Shown: positions 23,882 through 33,754 of the stretch, in pieces
Numbering within the stretch: the first letter of the stretch is position 1
Layout: every line of letters starts with the position of its first letter
Assembly (NCBI GenBank): GCA_019635955.1
Contig: JAHBYL010000012.1
Location: 1-64,000, forward strand
Origin: Parvibaculum sp.
GTDB taxonomy: Bacteria; Pseudomonadota; Alphaproteobacteria; Parvibaculales; Parvibaculaceae
DNA length: 64,000 nt
Direction of reading: 5' to 3'
Translations under genes and position numbers: made by a program
The notes under the pieces: generated by a model
What the model was told of the DNA's origin: nothing
Database searches by the model: none
Seen by the model: only the letters and a program-made list of their open reading frames with translations

Positions 23882-25252
23882 TCAGGTCTTGCCGCTGACC
23901 GCCGTGTCCCGCTTTTCCTCCTCGGCCGCGATCAGCGAGGCGATGGTCGTCTCTCCGGCAAGACGGTTTTCCTGATCGGCAAGCGCCGTGAAGAAAGCCT
24001 CGACCCGCGGTTCATGGGCAAGCGTCTCCTCGGCGACGGCCCGGGCATAGCGATAGGCGCGGATGGCGGCAAAGACATCCGAAATGCTCGTGCGCGTAGC
24101 CGGCCGGCCCGGCACCATCCGGCTCGGCGTGCCCGTCGAATAAGTGAGAAGTCCTGCCTCGCAGAGTGCGCCCGAGATTTCGCCCATCGCCTCCATCGGC
24201 ACATGCAGCCGCTTGGCAAGCGTATCCGCCGTCCAGGGCGTCTGGCCCTTGTCGAAGGCTTCGTGAACGAGCACTAGCGCCTGAACCGACATGCGGTCGA
24301 GCTGGCGCAGCGTGAGCAGGCTCACACCCGCATAGGGCGAGAGATAGGCGCGGTTCTGGTAATAGAAGGCGATGGCGCAGCCGCCGAGCAGGATGAGCCA
24401 GGCGGCATAAAGCCAGATCATGAAGAAGACGAGCGTCGCGAAGGCGGAATAGATCGCGACATACTGGGCGGACTTCACGACGAAGGTGGCGAAGGTCCAG
24501 CCTGCGGCGCCCCAGGCGATCCCGGCGACCGTCGCGCCGACCGCCGCGGCGGCGAGCGTCACCCGCGTATTCGGGATCATCACATAGATGAAGCCGAAAG
24601 AGGCGATCAGGATGGCATAGGGCAGCAGCCGGCTCGACTGTTCGATCACATAGCGCACGGCATCGTACTCGGCGAGCCCGCCGAGATAAGAGTTCGACAG
24701 CGCACCCGCCATGATGCCGAATACGGAGAGCACGAGCAGGGGACCCAGCACGCTCATGCTGACGATTTCGGTGAATTGCCGCGCAAAGGAACGGCTCGCT
24801 TCCACGCGCCAGATCGCGTTGAAGGCCGCCTCCACCTTGTTGATGAGCGAAATCACCATATAGAGCAGGAAGGCAAAGCCGACCGTGCCCAGAATGTTGA
24901 CGTTCACTCGCTGCACGAATTCCATCATCTGCCGCGTGATGGCATCGCCCTCGTCGCCGAGCGGCGCAAGAAAATCCGCCACCATGGTCTCGAGATAGGC
25001 GTCGAAGCCGAAGGCCCGGAAGATCGCAAAGGCGATGGCGAGCGCCGGCACCAGCGAGAGCAGCGTCGTATAGACGAGGCTCATCGCCCGCAGGCTCAAC
25101 GTGCCGCTGAGAAGATCGCGCACCACGGCCCACCCGATACGGGCGGCGAGATAGAGCGAGCGCTGCCAGAAAGGCAGTTCGTCGATCGCAGGTCCCCAGA
25201 TCAGGGCATGCGCGCGCTCGAGAAGGGAGTCGGAGCCGAACATGGTCACCAT
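23882..25252 (-). CDS. YihY/BrkB family inner-membrane protein
   Basis: This 456-residue protein has about six membrane helices. The motif sequence is LRAMSLVYTTLLSLVPALAIAFAIF near residues 54-80, later YMVISLINKVEAAFNAIWRV, GFIYVMIPNTRVTLAAAAVGA, and SAFATLVFFMIWLYAAWLILLGGCAIAF. These are typical of the YihY/BrkB family, sometimes mislabelled ribonuclease BN. After the membrane part is a long cytosolic tail (about residues 320-456) with a winged-helix-like TPWTADTLAKRLHVPMEAMGEISGALCEAGLL. ATG 25243 is an alternative start. Function in this family is unsettled. Confidence 0.88.
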   Translation of the reverse strand: MVTMFGSDSLLERAHALIWGPAIDELPFWQRSLYLAARIGWAVVRDLLSGTLSLRAMSLVYTTLLSLVPALAIAFAIFRAFGFDAYLETMVADFLAPLGDEGDAITRQMMEFVQRVNVNILGTVGFAFLLYMVISLINKVEAAFNAIWRVEASRSFARQFTEIVSMSVLGPLLVLSVFGIMAGALSNSYLGGLAEYDAVRYVIEQSSRLLPYAILIASFGFIYVMIPNTRVTLAAAAVGATVAGIAWGAAGWTFATFVVKSAQYVAIYSAFATLVFFMIWLYAAWLILLGGCAIAFYYQNRAYLSPYAGVSLLTLRQLDRMSVQALVLVHEAFDKGQTPWTADTLAKRLHVPMEAMGEISGALCEAGLLTYSTGTPSRMVPGRPATRTSISDVFAAIRAYRYARAVAEETLAHEPRVEAFFTALADQENRLAGETTIASLIAAEEEKRDTAVSGKT

Positions 25253-25291
25253 GCTAGACCGCCCGGCAATGATCGGCCAGACCGGCGGGCG

Positions 25292-25328
25292 GAAAGAGAA
25301 AGGCCCTCCACCCGGAAGGTGGAGGGCC
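25292..25328 (-). terminator. Intrinsic terminator of the cold-shock gene
   Basis: An 11 bp perfect stem (25302-25312 with 25318-25328) closes a five-base loop at 25313-25317. On the minus strand it is followed by TTTCTCTTTCC. It lies about 50 bp beyond the stop of the cold-shock gene. Confidence 0.75.
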
Positions 25329-25375
25329 CTGATTGTCTCGAATACGGGTGCGCGCCCGATCCGCTGATGCCGGTA

Positions 25376-25582
25376 TTAGCCGAGAACCAGATTTTCGGCG
25401 GAGAAGCGGCCGTTGCGCCCCTCGACCAGTTCATACTGGATCTGCTGACCCTCCTGCAGGGATTTCTGGCCCGCGCGCTCGACGGCAGAGATGTGGACGA
25501 AGACGTCCTTGCCGCCATCCGCCGGCGCAATGAACCCATAACCCTTAGTGGCGTTGAACCACTTCACGACTCCGCTAGCCAT
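25376..25582 (-). CDS. Cold-shock domain protein (CspA family)
   Basis: This 68-residue product begins MASGVVKWFNATKGYGFIAPADGGKDVFVHISAVERAG. Both RNA-binding motifs are present: RNP1 KGYGFI and RNP2 VFVHIS. It binds single-stranded nucleic acid and acts as an RNA chaperone. The ATG at 25582 is the family start; an ORF extension of seven residues at the N-terminus is discounted. Upstream (25583-25861) is a 279 bp spacer, rather AT-rich near 25680-25760, which could hold a long cold-shock-type leader and the promoter of the divergent gene at 25862; I cannot place promoter boxes confidently. Confidence 0.93.
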   Translation of the reverse strand: MASGVVKWFNATKGYGFIAPADGGKDVFVHISAVERAGQKSLQEGQQIQYELVEGRNGRFSAENLVLG

Positions 25583-25861
25583 AGTGCCTTGAATGCCTCG
25601 CATAGAGAAAAAGATCGAATACCGGCGAAAACCGGCATCCAGCTAAAAACGCTACCACCGAATTTTCCCCCGGCATATCGAAAATCCACCGTCACGATTG
25701 AGTGATTTAACGGTTGGGTTACGGATAAATCCGCGGAAATCAGGCTTCCGGAACCAATTTTTAAGCATGGCTGGCTAGCTTCATAGGCAAGGGAAGGGCC
25801 GTGAAAGCCCGCCGAAGGTCCGGGCCTTGGCGCAGGGCAGACCCGTTGTGCCGGAGATGCG

Positions 25862-27283
25862 ATGACGACGGAACCGCAAGCCTCGATCAGACAGAAGCTC
25901 GCCATCTATCTGGCGCAGCTGCCGCCGCCTGCTGTCGTGAAGCTCGCATCGGGCCTCGAACGCGAAAAGCTGCGCGGAACGAAAGGCCTGCCCTACGAAA
26001 TGATCCTGTCCGGCCTGCGGCCGCTGCTCGCGGGTCTTCGCGGCGAGCGTCCCGGCATGCCGGATGCGCTTCGCCAGTTTTGCGAACCTTTCGAGGACAT
26101 GCTGATAGACGGCGACGACGATGGCCGCCGCAAGGGCGCCATTGCGCGCGGCACGATGAGGCGCGTCTGGGACTGGCTTGGCGAGGAACTGCTGCCCGAT
26201 GCGCTGGCCGATCTGAAACAGCGCATTGCCGACCACACCCTGAAGAACGACAAACTCGCGCTGGAAGCGGCGGTATCCGTTCTGCACGCCTCCGCAGCGC
26301 AGGCAATCCTTTCGGCGATCGAAGAGGCGCGCGGCGACGCCGGCCGCCGCAAGCAGGTTGAACAGCGTCTGGGCGGCGAGGGCGGCATCGAGGACGCACG
26401 GGAGATCGGCGCCATCCTCTCGATCGCGCCAGCCATGCTTCAGCTTCAGAACGAACTTCCGAAGCCGATACTGAATTTCAGCGACGAAATGGTGACGGCG
26501 CTGAAGCGGATTTATGACGAGACCTGCGAGACGGCGCCGGAGGAGGCGATCTATCTGCCTTTTGCCGCAATGTACCGGCTGTCGGAACCGTCCCAGATTC
26601 TCCGCTTCGTGCGCAAGGTCGCCCATCAGCGAAATGACGTCGTGATCAGCCGTTGCGAGCTCGCCGTCTTCGGCGAGGTGCTTCTCGGCGAAATGGAAGA
26701 GATCGCGCGCCGGGTGGACACGCAGCGGCCCGGGCATACCGACCTCGAGGCCATGCTGCTCGATATCCGCCGCTTTGCTCATTTGTCGAAGGGCTTCACT
26801 GCGGAAATCGATCTCCGCCGGAACGGGGATTGGGGCCAGCGATTGCTCGCTGCCCGCGGCCGCGTCTCCGCCGCCATCTCGCAGGAGATGTCGCGCTTCG
26901 AAACCGAACTCGTGCGGGCGCTGCCCTTCCATCAGATCGGCCAGTACGGCCGTGGCGGGCCGATGAAGCCCGACCTCGCCAAGGCGCCGGACCGCGCCCG
27001 CGAGGAGCGGATGAGAAGGTGCCTTCGCTTCATGCATGGTCTGCAGTCGATTTGCGATGCAGTCGGCGCGCAGAGCCACAGCCGCAGCATTCGCCAGCAG
27101 ATCGAAATCTATCTGTCGTCCTACGAGGACCGGCTGCTCGAGGAATTCCGCGTGGCGCAGGGCGCGGCCCGCATCAATGCCGAAGCCTTTGTCGAAGTGG
27201 CCGCCGGCTTCCGAGAGGCGATGGGCGAAGAGAAGCAGGCGGATGTTCTCCGCCGCCGCGGACAGGTTGCCGCACGGGGCTGA
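25862..27283 (+). CDS. Conserved hypothetical protein, helical
   Basis: This 473-residue product begins MTTEPQASIRQKLAIYLAQLPPPAVVKLASGLEREK. I do not recognise a family. It is almost entirely predicted alpha-helical, with many leucine- and arginine-rich stretches and no signal peptide or membrane helix. A segment RIYDETCETAPEEAIYLPFAAMYRLSEPSQILRFVRKVAHQ is the most conserved-looking part. The C-terminus is also helical (QQIEIYLSSYEDRLLEEF). It is a stand-alone plus-strand gene, divergent from the cold-shock gene and convergent with the desulfhydrase gene, with only six bases between the stops. Cytosolic location is inferred; function is unknown. Confidence 0.75.
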   Translation: MTTEPQASIRQKLAIYLAQLPPPAVVKLASGLEREKLRGTKGLPYEMILSGLRPLLAGLRGERPGMPDALRQFCEPFEDMLIDGDDDGRRKGAIARGTMRRVWDWLGEELLPDALADLKQRIADHTLKNDKLALEAAVSVLHASAAQAILSAIEEARGDAGRRKQVEQRLGGEGGIEDAREIGAILSIAPAMLQLQNELPKPILNFSDEMVTALKRIYDETCETAPEEAIYLPFAAMYRLSEPSQILRFVRKVAHQRNDVVISRCELAVFGEVLLGEMEEIARRVDTQRPGHTDLEAMLLDIRRFAHLSKGFTAEIDLRRNGDWGQRLLAARGRVSAAISQEMSRFETELVRALPFHQIGQYGRGGPMKPDLAKAPDRAREERMRRCLRFMHGLQSICDAVGAQSHSRSIRQQIEIYLSSYEDRLLEEFRVAQGAARINAEAFVEVAAGFREAMGEEKQADVLRRRGQVAARG

Positions 27284-27289
27284 ACCGCC

Positions 27290-28315
27290 TCATTCAGGCG
27301 AGAATTCTTCCTCATAGGCGAAGAGGCCCGGCATTCCACCCGTATGAAGGAAAATCGCGGCGTCCCGGTCGGAGTGCTCGCCCGCCAGAAGCTGCGCGAT
27401 GAAACCCGCCATGCCCTTGCCCGTATAGACGGGATCGAGCAGCACGCCTTCCACGCGCGCCACGAGCTCGACGGCGCGGCGCATGGCGTCTGTCGGCAGG
27501 CCGTAGCGCTCGCCGAGATGTCCGCTGTCGAGAACCACCGCGCCGGGCGCCGGCGCGGGCGCCTCCAGCAATGCCGTTGTCTTGCACGCCAGCGCATGGA
27601 TGGCCTGTGCCATGGGCTCGTGATCGGTGCGATAGACATTGACGCCGCGCACTTCGGGGCCGCCGCCGCGCTCGCGGGCGCCGGCGATGAGCCCGGCCTG
27701 TGTCCCGCCACTCGACGAGGCGTGGACGAGGACGGTGTCGCCGAGTTTCAGTGCATCCGCCTGATCCGCGATCTCGCGATAGGCATTGACATAGCCGAGC
27801 GAGCCCACGGCGCTCGATCCGCCGACCGGTACGAAATAGGGGTTGCGCCCGGCGGCGGCGAGTTCATCCATTGTGGCAGTGAAGATTGCGCCGGCATCGG
27901 CATCGCCCGGAACGATCCGGACCTCGGCGCCGAGCACCCGGTCGAGCAGGAGATTGCCGGATTGCCGGTAGCTTCGTCCACGATAGGGCACGGTGTCGAA
28001 AAGAACGAGCACAGAGGAAAGTCCCGCCGCGGCTGCCGCCGCTGCGGTTTGCCGCGCATGGTTCGACTGGACGGCGCCGGTCGTTACCACCGTATCGGCG
28101 CCTTGCGCCAGCGCTTCGCCGATCAGGAATTCGAGCTTGCGCGTCTTGTTGCCTCCGCCGGCGAGCCCGGTGCAATCGTCCCGCTTGATGAAGAGGCGCG
28201 GCAGCGCCTTGCCGGTTTCCCGCGACAGCGCCTCGCGCAGCCGCTTCATCTCGGCAAGCGGCGTGGGGAGATGCGCGAGTGGAAAGTACGGAAAGCGGCC
28301 GGATAGAGACGGCAT
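27290..28315 (-). CDS. D-cysteine desulfhydrase / ACC deaminase-like PLP enzyme
   Basis: This 341-residue product is a fold-type II PLP enzyme of the ACC-deaminase/D-cysteine desulfhydrase family. The PLP lysine is Lys57 in GGGNKTRKLEFL; SNHARQ (84-89) and the phosphate-binding VHASSSGGTQAGL follow, with LDPVYTGKGMAG near the C-terminus. Reaction: alpha,beta-elimination of D-cysteine to pyruvate, H2S and ammonia, or ring opening of ACC; the two cannot be separated here. It lies four bases from the CoA-transferase gene on the same strand, suggesting a shared transcript. Confidence 0.85.
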   Translation of the reverse strand: MPSLSGRFPYFPLAHLPTPLAEMKRLREALSRETGKALPRLFIKRDDCTGLAGGGNKTRKLEFLIGEALAQGADTVVTTGAVQSNHARQTAAAAAAAGLSSVLVLFDTVPYRGRSYRQSGNLLLDRVLGAEVRIVPGDADAGAIFTATMDELAAAGRNPYFVPVGGSSAVGSLGYVNAYREIADQADALKLGDTVLVHASSSGGTQAGLIAGARERGGGPEVRGVNVYRTDHEPMAQAIHALACKTTALLEAPAPAPGAVVLDSGHLGERYGLPTDAMRRAVELVARVEGVLLDPVYTGKGMAGFIAQLLAGEHSDRDAAIFLHTGGMPGLFAYEEEFSPE

Positions 28316-28318
28316 GGT

Positions 28319-29542
28319 TCAGATGATCCCCTCGTCGCGGAAGGCGGAAATCTCCGCCGCCGAATAGCCGAGTTCGCCGAGAATGCTTTCCGTGTGCTCG
28401 CCGAGCACGGGCGCGCGATGGCGGAGCGTTCCCGGCGACTGCGACAGGCGCAACGGTGTCTCCATGATCGGCGCGGGTCCGGGCAGGCCGGGAAAGTCGA
28501 CGGGTTTGAGATAATTCATTGCCTTGATATGCGGATCGTCGAGCGCCTGTTGCGGCGAATAGACGGGGCCTGCCGGGATGCGCGCCTTTTCGAGTTCGGC
28601 GAGCGCTTCCTCGCTTGTCCGCTCTGCCGCCCAGCGCGCCGTGCGCTCGGAGAGGATTTCGCCGTTGTCCCCGCGCGAGAGATCGTCCTTGAAGCGCGGA
28701 TCGGTGAGCCAGTGGTCCTCGCCCATGAGCTTCGCCCAGCGTTTGAAGAGCGGCATGCCGATCACCTGCACAAGAATCCAGCCATCCTTCGTCCGTACGA
28801 TGTCGGCGGGCCCCGCATAGGGAGAGCGATTGCCGATGGCAACGCGGTTGGTGTGGCGAAGCTGCTGCTCGATGAGATGGAAGTTGAAATAGGCAAGCGC
28901 CGTGGAAAGCAGCGAGCCCTCGACCACCTGGCCCTTGCCGGAGCGCGCCCGCTCCATCAGCGCCGCCATGGTGCCGAAGGCGGAAAGGGAAGCCGTGCCG
29001 AAATCGACCCAGGGGGCATAGCTTTTTACCGGCTCTTCCGGATGGCCGGTGAGATAGGCCGCGCCCACCATGGACTGCGCCACGCCATCGAAGCCTGTGC
29101 GTTCGCTGTAGGGCCCGCCATGCCCGAAGGCAGAGACGGTAGTAAGGATGATGTCGGGCTTTGCTTCGACCAGGCTTTCATAGTCGAGACCCATCGCCTT
29201 CAGCGTCGAGGGCGGCAGATTGGCCACGACCACATCCGCGGTGGCGACGAGGCGGCGCACGATCTTCCGGCCGGTATCGGTCATCGGGTCGAGCGTGAGG
29301 CCGCGCTTGTTGCGGTTCATCTGCAGGAACATCGCGCCTTCGCCGCCCTCGCCCGAGCCTGCTCCGGGAACGATGGGTTGGACGAAGCGGTCCTCGCTGC
29401 CCTCCCGCTTCTCGATGCGGATGACGTCGGCGCCCATGTCGCCGAGAAGCGCCGCGCAGTAAGGGCCGGCGATGTAGCGGCCGAAATCGAGGACGCGCAC
29501 CCCCGCCAGAATACCTTGGGGGGCGCCGCTCTGTTCCGTCAT
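28319..29542 (-). CDS. CaiB/BaiF family CoA-transferase
   Basis: This 407-residue product starts at MTEQSGAPQGILAGVRVLDFGRYIAGPYCAALLGDMGADVIRIEK, the standard family-III CoA-transferase opening. ATG 29542, with GGAG upstream, is preferred over an in-frame upstream Met giving 32 odd residues. MFLQMNRNKRGLTLD and VDFGTASLSAFG (carrying the aspartate expected to be catalytic) are visible. The protein moves CoA between carboxylic acids; the specific acids are unknown. It is the upstream member of a minus-strand pair with the PLP enzyme and is divergent from the kinase gene at 29777. Confidence 0.88.
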   Translation of the reverse strand: MTEQSGAPQGILAGVRVLDFGRYIAGPYCAALLGDMGADVIRIEKREGSEDRFVQPIVPGAGSGEGGEGAMFLQMNRNKRGLTLDPMTDTGRKIVRRLVATADVVVANLPPSTLKAMGLDYESLVEAKPDIILTTVSAFGHGGPYSERTGFDGVAQSMVGAAYLTGHPEEPVKSYAPWVDFGTASLSAFGTMAALMERARSGKGQVVEGSLLSTALAYFNFHLIEQQLRHTNRVAIGNRSPYAGPADIVRTKDGWILVQVIGMPLFKRWAKLMGEDHWLTDPRFKDDLSRGDNGEILSERTARWAAERTSEEALAELEKARIPAGPVYSPQQALDDPHIKAMNYLKPVDFPGLPGPAPIMETPLRLSQSPGTLRHRAPVLGEHTESILGELGYSAAEISAFRDEGII

Positions 29543-29776
29543 GTCTTCAGTCTCCGAATTTTCTGTTCCGTCCTGATTTGAGACACCGGACGGCTGGACA
29601 AACGATAGGCTTTGTCGCGAGGGCGAGGAAGCCTGCAATCGGAATTTTGCCTTTTATTTAAGCTTTGCCCCCTAGTCTTGCGCGCGGGGATTGGAAAGAG
29701 CGCGAAGGCGCAGTTCGGAGGCTGGGTGAGGGGGTCGCAAGACGCCATCGGGGCATTGCCGCAGGAAACGCCGCAA

Positions 29777-31582
29777 ATGCCTGAAGAAGCTTATGCTTTT
29801 CGCTGGACCGGCGAGTTCGCGGATGCGCGTCTCGAAGCCGCCTATATTCGTGCGAGCTGGGATGAAATCCGCTCGCGGCTCAATGCCGTCCTCGTAGCCG
29901 TATATGTCTTCGCCGCCTGGGCTGTCTTCGACTTCATGGCGCTTGGCTTCGGCTGGGAATTTGCCGCGCTGCTTGCCGGCCGGCTCGGCGCGCTCGCGGC
30001 TATCACCGTCGCTCTCAGGATTTTCAAGACCGCGGATAGCCAGCGCAGCTTCATGCTCAGCGCCTTCGTGACGCAGCTCTGCGTCGTGATCGTGGCGCCG
30101 GTATCGCTGTATCTGGGAGAGGTCAACTTCGCGGCGGCCCTGCTCAGCATCGTCGTCATCCTGTTTGCTTTCTATATCGGCGTGCCGACCCGGCTCGCGC
30201 CGAACCTCGTGCTCGCCTCGGCGCTCTGTCTCGGCTTCGTGGCCATTGCCCCGGCGCTGACCGAAATCGACACTTTCACGATGATGCAGATATGCCTGCT
30301 TTTCGCGGTGGTGAATGCGATCGGCGTCGAGATGGTGCGCGCGGCAAACCGCCTGCGGCGCAACGGCTTCATCACGCTCATGCACCAGCAGGAGCTCTAT
30401 GAACGTCTGAAGAAGGAAGCCGAAGGCCGCGAGGAAGCCGAAGCGAATGTGCGGAACACCGAGGAAAGCTTCCAGAGCCTCTTCCACGCAGCGCCAACGC
30501 CCATTGCCCTTGTCGATCCGGCCACGTTCAATGTCATGCAGGCCAATATGGCCGCGCTTCACCTCTTCGGGCTCAAGGAGGAAGATCGCGCGACAACCGA
30601 CGTCCGTTCCTTCTTCGATGCCCAGGATTTGCCGTCGCGCATCGAGACGCTGCTGGCCAGCAGCCGCGCGGGCACGCCGGTCGAGTTCCGCATGAAGCGG
30701 ATGGACGGCAATGTGATCCATGTGATCGTCTCTGCGGCGACCGCGCACTTTCAGGGACGCAGGGCGCTTCTCATCGGCCTTCAGGATGTGACGGCGCGCC
30801 GCAAGGAAGCCGAAGCGCTGCGCGACGCGCGCGATCAGGCGACTGCGGCCAGCCGCTCCAAGTCCGAATTCCTTGCCAATATGAGCCACGAGCTTCGCAC
30901 GCCGCTCAATGCGATCATCGGCTTCTCCGAAGCGCTGGAGCGCGAGCTCTTCGGCCCCATCGGAAGCCCGCGCTACCGCGAATATGCCGAGGATATCCAC
31001 GACAGCGGCGTACATTTGCTGAGCCTCATCAACGACATTCTCGATCTATCGAAAATCGAGGCGGGGCATTTCAAGCTGCATGAGGACGAGGCGGACCTCA
31101 ACCACATCGTCGGTGCCGCGACGCGCATCGTGCGTCATCGGGCGCAGCAGGCAAATATCGCGATCGAACTTTCGCTGCCCGAGCCCTCCGTGACGCTGGT
31201 CGCGGATGAGCGCGCGCTCAAGCAGGTGCTGATCAACCTCGTGTCGAATGCGGTGAAGTTCAGCCCCGACGGCAGCCTGGTGCGGATCGACGCGCAGATC
31301 AGGCCGGATGCGCTCCGCATCTCGGTAGCCGATGAGGGAACGGGAATTGCCGAGGCGGATATTCCCCTCGCGCTCACGCCCTTCACGCAGCTCGATGGGT
31401 CGCTCTCCCGTGCGCATGAGGGCACGGGCCTCGGCCTTCCATTGGCGAAGCACCTGACCGAGCTTCATGAAGGAAGCCTCACCATCGAAAGCACACTGGG
31501 CAAGGGTACGACGGTGCATGTCGACCTGCCGCTCTCGCGGATCGTCGGACACACGGCGCCCGGAGAGCGCGCCGCTATGTGA
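29777..31582 (+). CDS. PAS histidine kinase with N-terminal membrane domain
   Basis: This 601-residue product starts at ATG 29777 (AGGAAA eight bases before). The frame extends farther back but without a supported start. About six membrane helices occupy residues 45-200, followed by a helical linker rich in E/R (residues ~215-250), a PAS domain near 245-355 (SLFHAAPTPIALVDPATFNVMQAN), and the kinase core. The phospho-acceptor is His371 (NMSHELRTPLNAIIGFSE). The ATPase end has NLVSNAVKF, DEGTGI and GTGLGLPLAKHLTEL. The DHp region matches PleC/DivJ-type kinases. No regulator gene is adjacent, so it is an orphan. Confidence 0.88.
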   Translation: MPEEAYAFRWTGEFADARLEAAYIRASWDEIRSRLNAVLVAVYVFAAWAVFDFMALGFGWEFAALLAGRLGALAAITVALRIFKTADSQRSFMLSAFVTQLCVVIVAPVSLYLGEVNFAAALLSIVVILFAFYIGVPTRLAPNLVLASALCLGFVAIAPALTEIDTFTMMQICLLFAVVNAIGVEMVRAANRLRRNGFITLMHQQELYERLKKEAEGREEAEANVRNTEESFQSLFHAAPTPIALVDPATFNVMQANMAALHLFGLKEEDRATTDVRSFFDAQDLPSRIETLLASSRAGTPVEFRMKRMDGNVIHVIVSAATAHFQGRRALLIGLQDVTARRKEAEALRDARDQATAASRSKSEFLANMSHELRTPLNAIIGFSEALERELFGPIGSPRYREYAEDIHDSGVHLLSLINDILDLSKIEAGHFKLHEDEADLNHIVGAATRIVRHRAQQANIAIELSLPEPSVTLVADERALKQVLINLVSNAVKFSPDGSLVRIDAQIRPDALRISVADEGTGIAEADIPLALTPFTQLDGSLSRAHEGTGLGLPLAKHLTELHEGSLTIESTLGKGTTVHVDLPLSRIVGHTAPGERAAM

Positions 31583-31585
31583 TCT

Positions 31586-33754
31586 CTAGCGTGCCGCCCG
31601 CGCTCCGGGCCGGTAGCTTTCCTCCACGTGACCTTCAAGCTCCTCCGGCGTGAAACGGACAGGCTTTGTCTCCATCCCGACAAAAAGCGGGGACTGGTCG
31701 GCATAATGCGGCGAGCTGCGGTCGAGCGTCGCCGAGCCGAATGGGTGGATGCTCTCGGAACGCAAGCGACCGGCGCGATCCCACTCGACAAACATGATCA
31801 GCGTATCGCCGCCCCGCGCCGTGAGCGTGCCGTCCTCCACCGGGAAGCCGTAGATCGCGCGAAGAATGTCCGGCCCGCCATCGACGGGCAGGTCGACCGG
31901 GCCGCGGCGAAAACGGTTGACCGTCCCCCATTCGGGATCGAGGCGGCCGAAATGAGTTTTCAGATAGGACATCGTCTCGCGGAGCTTCGTCACTGCTTCG
32001 GGTGGCGTCTCGCCGCGGATTTCGGCGGTGACGACGGGCTCGGCTGTGCGCACGGCAAGGGCTGCACCCCGATTGGCGATGTCGGTACGGCGGTCCCAGG
32101 CGCGGAGGATCTCCTGGGCTTCGGCAAGCTCCGCGTCGTCTTCCGCATCGAGCGCGAGCAGCTCCGCGACGATTTCCGCGACGCGTGAATCTTCGCTATA
32201 GGCCAGATCGTATTTGTAGGCGTGGAAGGCCTCGCGCGTGATCGAGCGGTCCGCCCCATATGTTTCCTCGAGCCGCATGGCGCGGTTCGTCATGTCGGTC
32301 TGGATGCCCATCCGCGCTGGAAAATCGTCCGGCTTCGGATTGTCGTTTGCCGCGCTGGCGCGGAACGGCGTGTTGTTCGCATTGTAGACGAAGCCTGAAT
32401 TCGGATTGTAGAGCTTCGGCACCAGATCGAAGGGCACGTAATCGCGCCAGATCAGCGATGAATCGTCGCCCGGCAGAATGCCCGACCAGTCCGGCCCCTC
32501 CTTCCGGTCGGGGAACTGCGCGTTGTAGACATAGGCGATATTGCCCTGCCGGTCGGCATAGATGTAGTTGATGCTCGGCAGCGCCTGCAACTTCATCGCC
32601 TCGATCCACTCGGAAAGGTTCTGTGCCCTGTCGAGCGCGAAATATTGCTCGACCTGCCTGATTTCGCCGAGCCCCGCATAACGCACCGCATAGGCGCCAT
32701 TCGGCGAACGAAGCACCGGCCCATGTTCGGAGCGCAGCACCTCGCGGTCCACCGTCCACCAGAACGGTCCCCATAGATCGACGCGGATCGTGGCGGTGCG
32801 CCTTTCGAAGTCGCGCCACTCGCCGTCGAGCATGTACTGGTTGTCATTGTCCGGGTTGATGGTCAGCCGGTAGATGTCCACGAGATCGGGCTCGTTCACC
32901 GTATTCGCCCAGCCGAGATTGGCATTGTGCCCGTGAAGCATGAAGGGCGAGCCGGGGAAGAAGCCGCCTGCCACATGCCAGCCCTCGTCGCTGCGCAGCA
33001 CGGCCTCGTACCAGGCGACGGGGCCTGTGAAGGGCTGATGCGAATTGACGAGAAGGCGCGTCGCACCGTCGGCGGAACGGGCAGGGCTCACCGCCACCGC
33101 GTTCGATCCGACGGGAAGCGGCGTCTTCGCCGGCAGGAAGGCATCGACGCCTTCCTTCGACAGACCTTCGCTGTCGCCGATGCGGCCTTCGAAAACGGCG
33201 ATCAGTGTCTTGTCGAGCCCGTAGAAGAAGGGCGTCTTGAACATGAAGCCAGCGGCGATGTCCCGGCCCGTTACCGGCAGCGATCCGGCAATGACTTTCT
33301 CCGGGTGGAGCGCGGCATAGTAATTCACGCCATCGGCATAGGCCTCGATCACGGCGCGGACTTCAGGGGAGAGATCGCTTTCGTAGCGGGCTTCGACCGT
33401 TTCCCAGATGCCCATGAGATTGACGAGATAGTCGGTCACAGCGGCGCGTTCGCCCTTCACCGCGGCGAGCTGGCCGCGCGTCGCGATCAGCACTTCCTGA
33501 ATGGTGGCGTAATCATCTTCGGAATGCGCATAGCCGATGCCAAAAGCGACATCGACATTCCGGGGCCCATAGACGTGGGGCACGCCCCATTCATCGCGGT
33601 GAATCGTGACGTCATAGGCGCCGGCCCTCGCGATCAAAGGCGCGGGGTCGGCCGGTTGCGGCGCTTCCAGAACGCCGCGTACGAGAATGACTGCGAGAGT
33701 GACGAAGGCGACGGCGAAAATGCCGAAAAATGCGGTTTTGGCAATGCGAAGCAC
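31586..33754 (-). CDS. Penicillin acylase family N-terminal-nucleophile hydrolase
   Basis: This 722-residue product starts at GTG 33754, with AGAGGAA before it and a signal anchor (IAKTAFFGIFAVAFVTLAVILV). An upstream Met at 33811 would add 19 odd residues. The chain contains VTIHRDEWGVPHVYGPRNVDVAFGIGYAHSEDD in the alpha part. The autoproteolysis site is G-S-N-A at Ser217, the future beta-subunit N-terminal nucleophile. NSHQPF and HGHNANLGWANT follow in the beta part. These periplasmic enzymes hydrolyse amides such as penicillin G or acyl-homoserine lactones; the substrate is unknown. The end is four bases past the kinase stop in a convergent arrangement. Confidence 0.9.
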   Translation of the reverse strand: MLRIAKTAFFGIFAVAFVTLAVILVRGVLEAPQPADPAPLIARAGAYDVTIHRDEWGVPHVYGPRNVDVAFGIGYAHSEDDYATIQEVLIATRGQLAAVKGERAAVTDYLVNLMGIWETVEARYESDLSPEVRAVIEAYADGVNYYAALHPEKVIAGSLPVTGRDIAAGFMFKTPFFYGLDKTLIAVFEGRIGDSEGLSKEGVDAFLPAKTPLPVGSNAVAVSPARSADGATRLLVNSHQPFTGPVAWYEAVLRSDEGWHVAGGFFPGSPFMLHGHNANLGWANTVNEPDLVDIYRLTINPDNDNQYMLDGEWRDFERRTATIRVDLWGPFWWTVDREVLRSEHGPVLRSPNGAYAVRYAGLGEIRQVEQYFALDRAQNLSEWIEAMKLQALPSINYIYADRQGNIAYVYNAQFPDRKEGPDWSGILPGDDSSLIWRDYVPFDLVPKLYNPNSGFVYNANNTPFRASAANDNPKPDDFPARMGIQTDMTNRAMRLEETYGADRSITREAFHAYKYDLAYSEDSRVAEIVAELLALDAEDDAELAEAQEILRAWDRRTDIANRGAALAVRTAEPVVTAEIRGETPPEAVTKLRETMSYLKTHFGRLDPEWGTVNRFRRGPVDLPVDGGPDILRAIYGFPVEDGTLTARGGDTLIMFVEWDRAGRLRSESIHPFGSATLDRSSPHYADQSPLFVGMETKPVRFTPEELEGHVEESYRPGARAAR

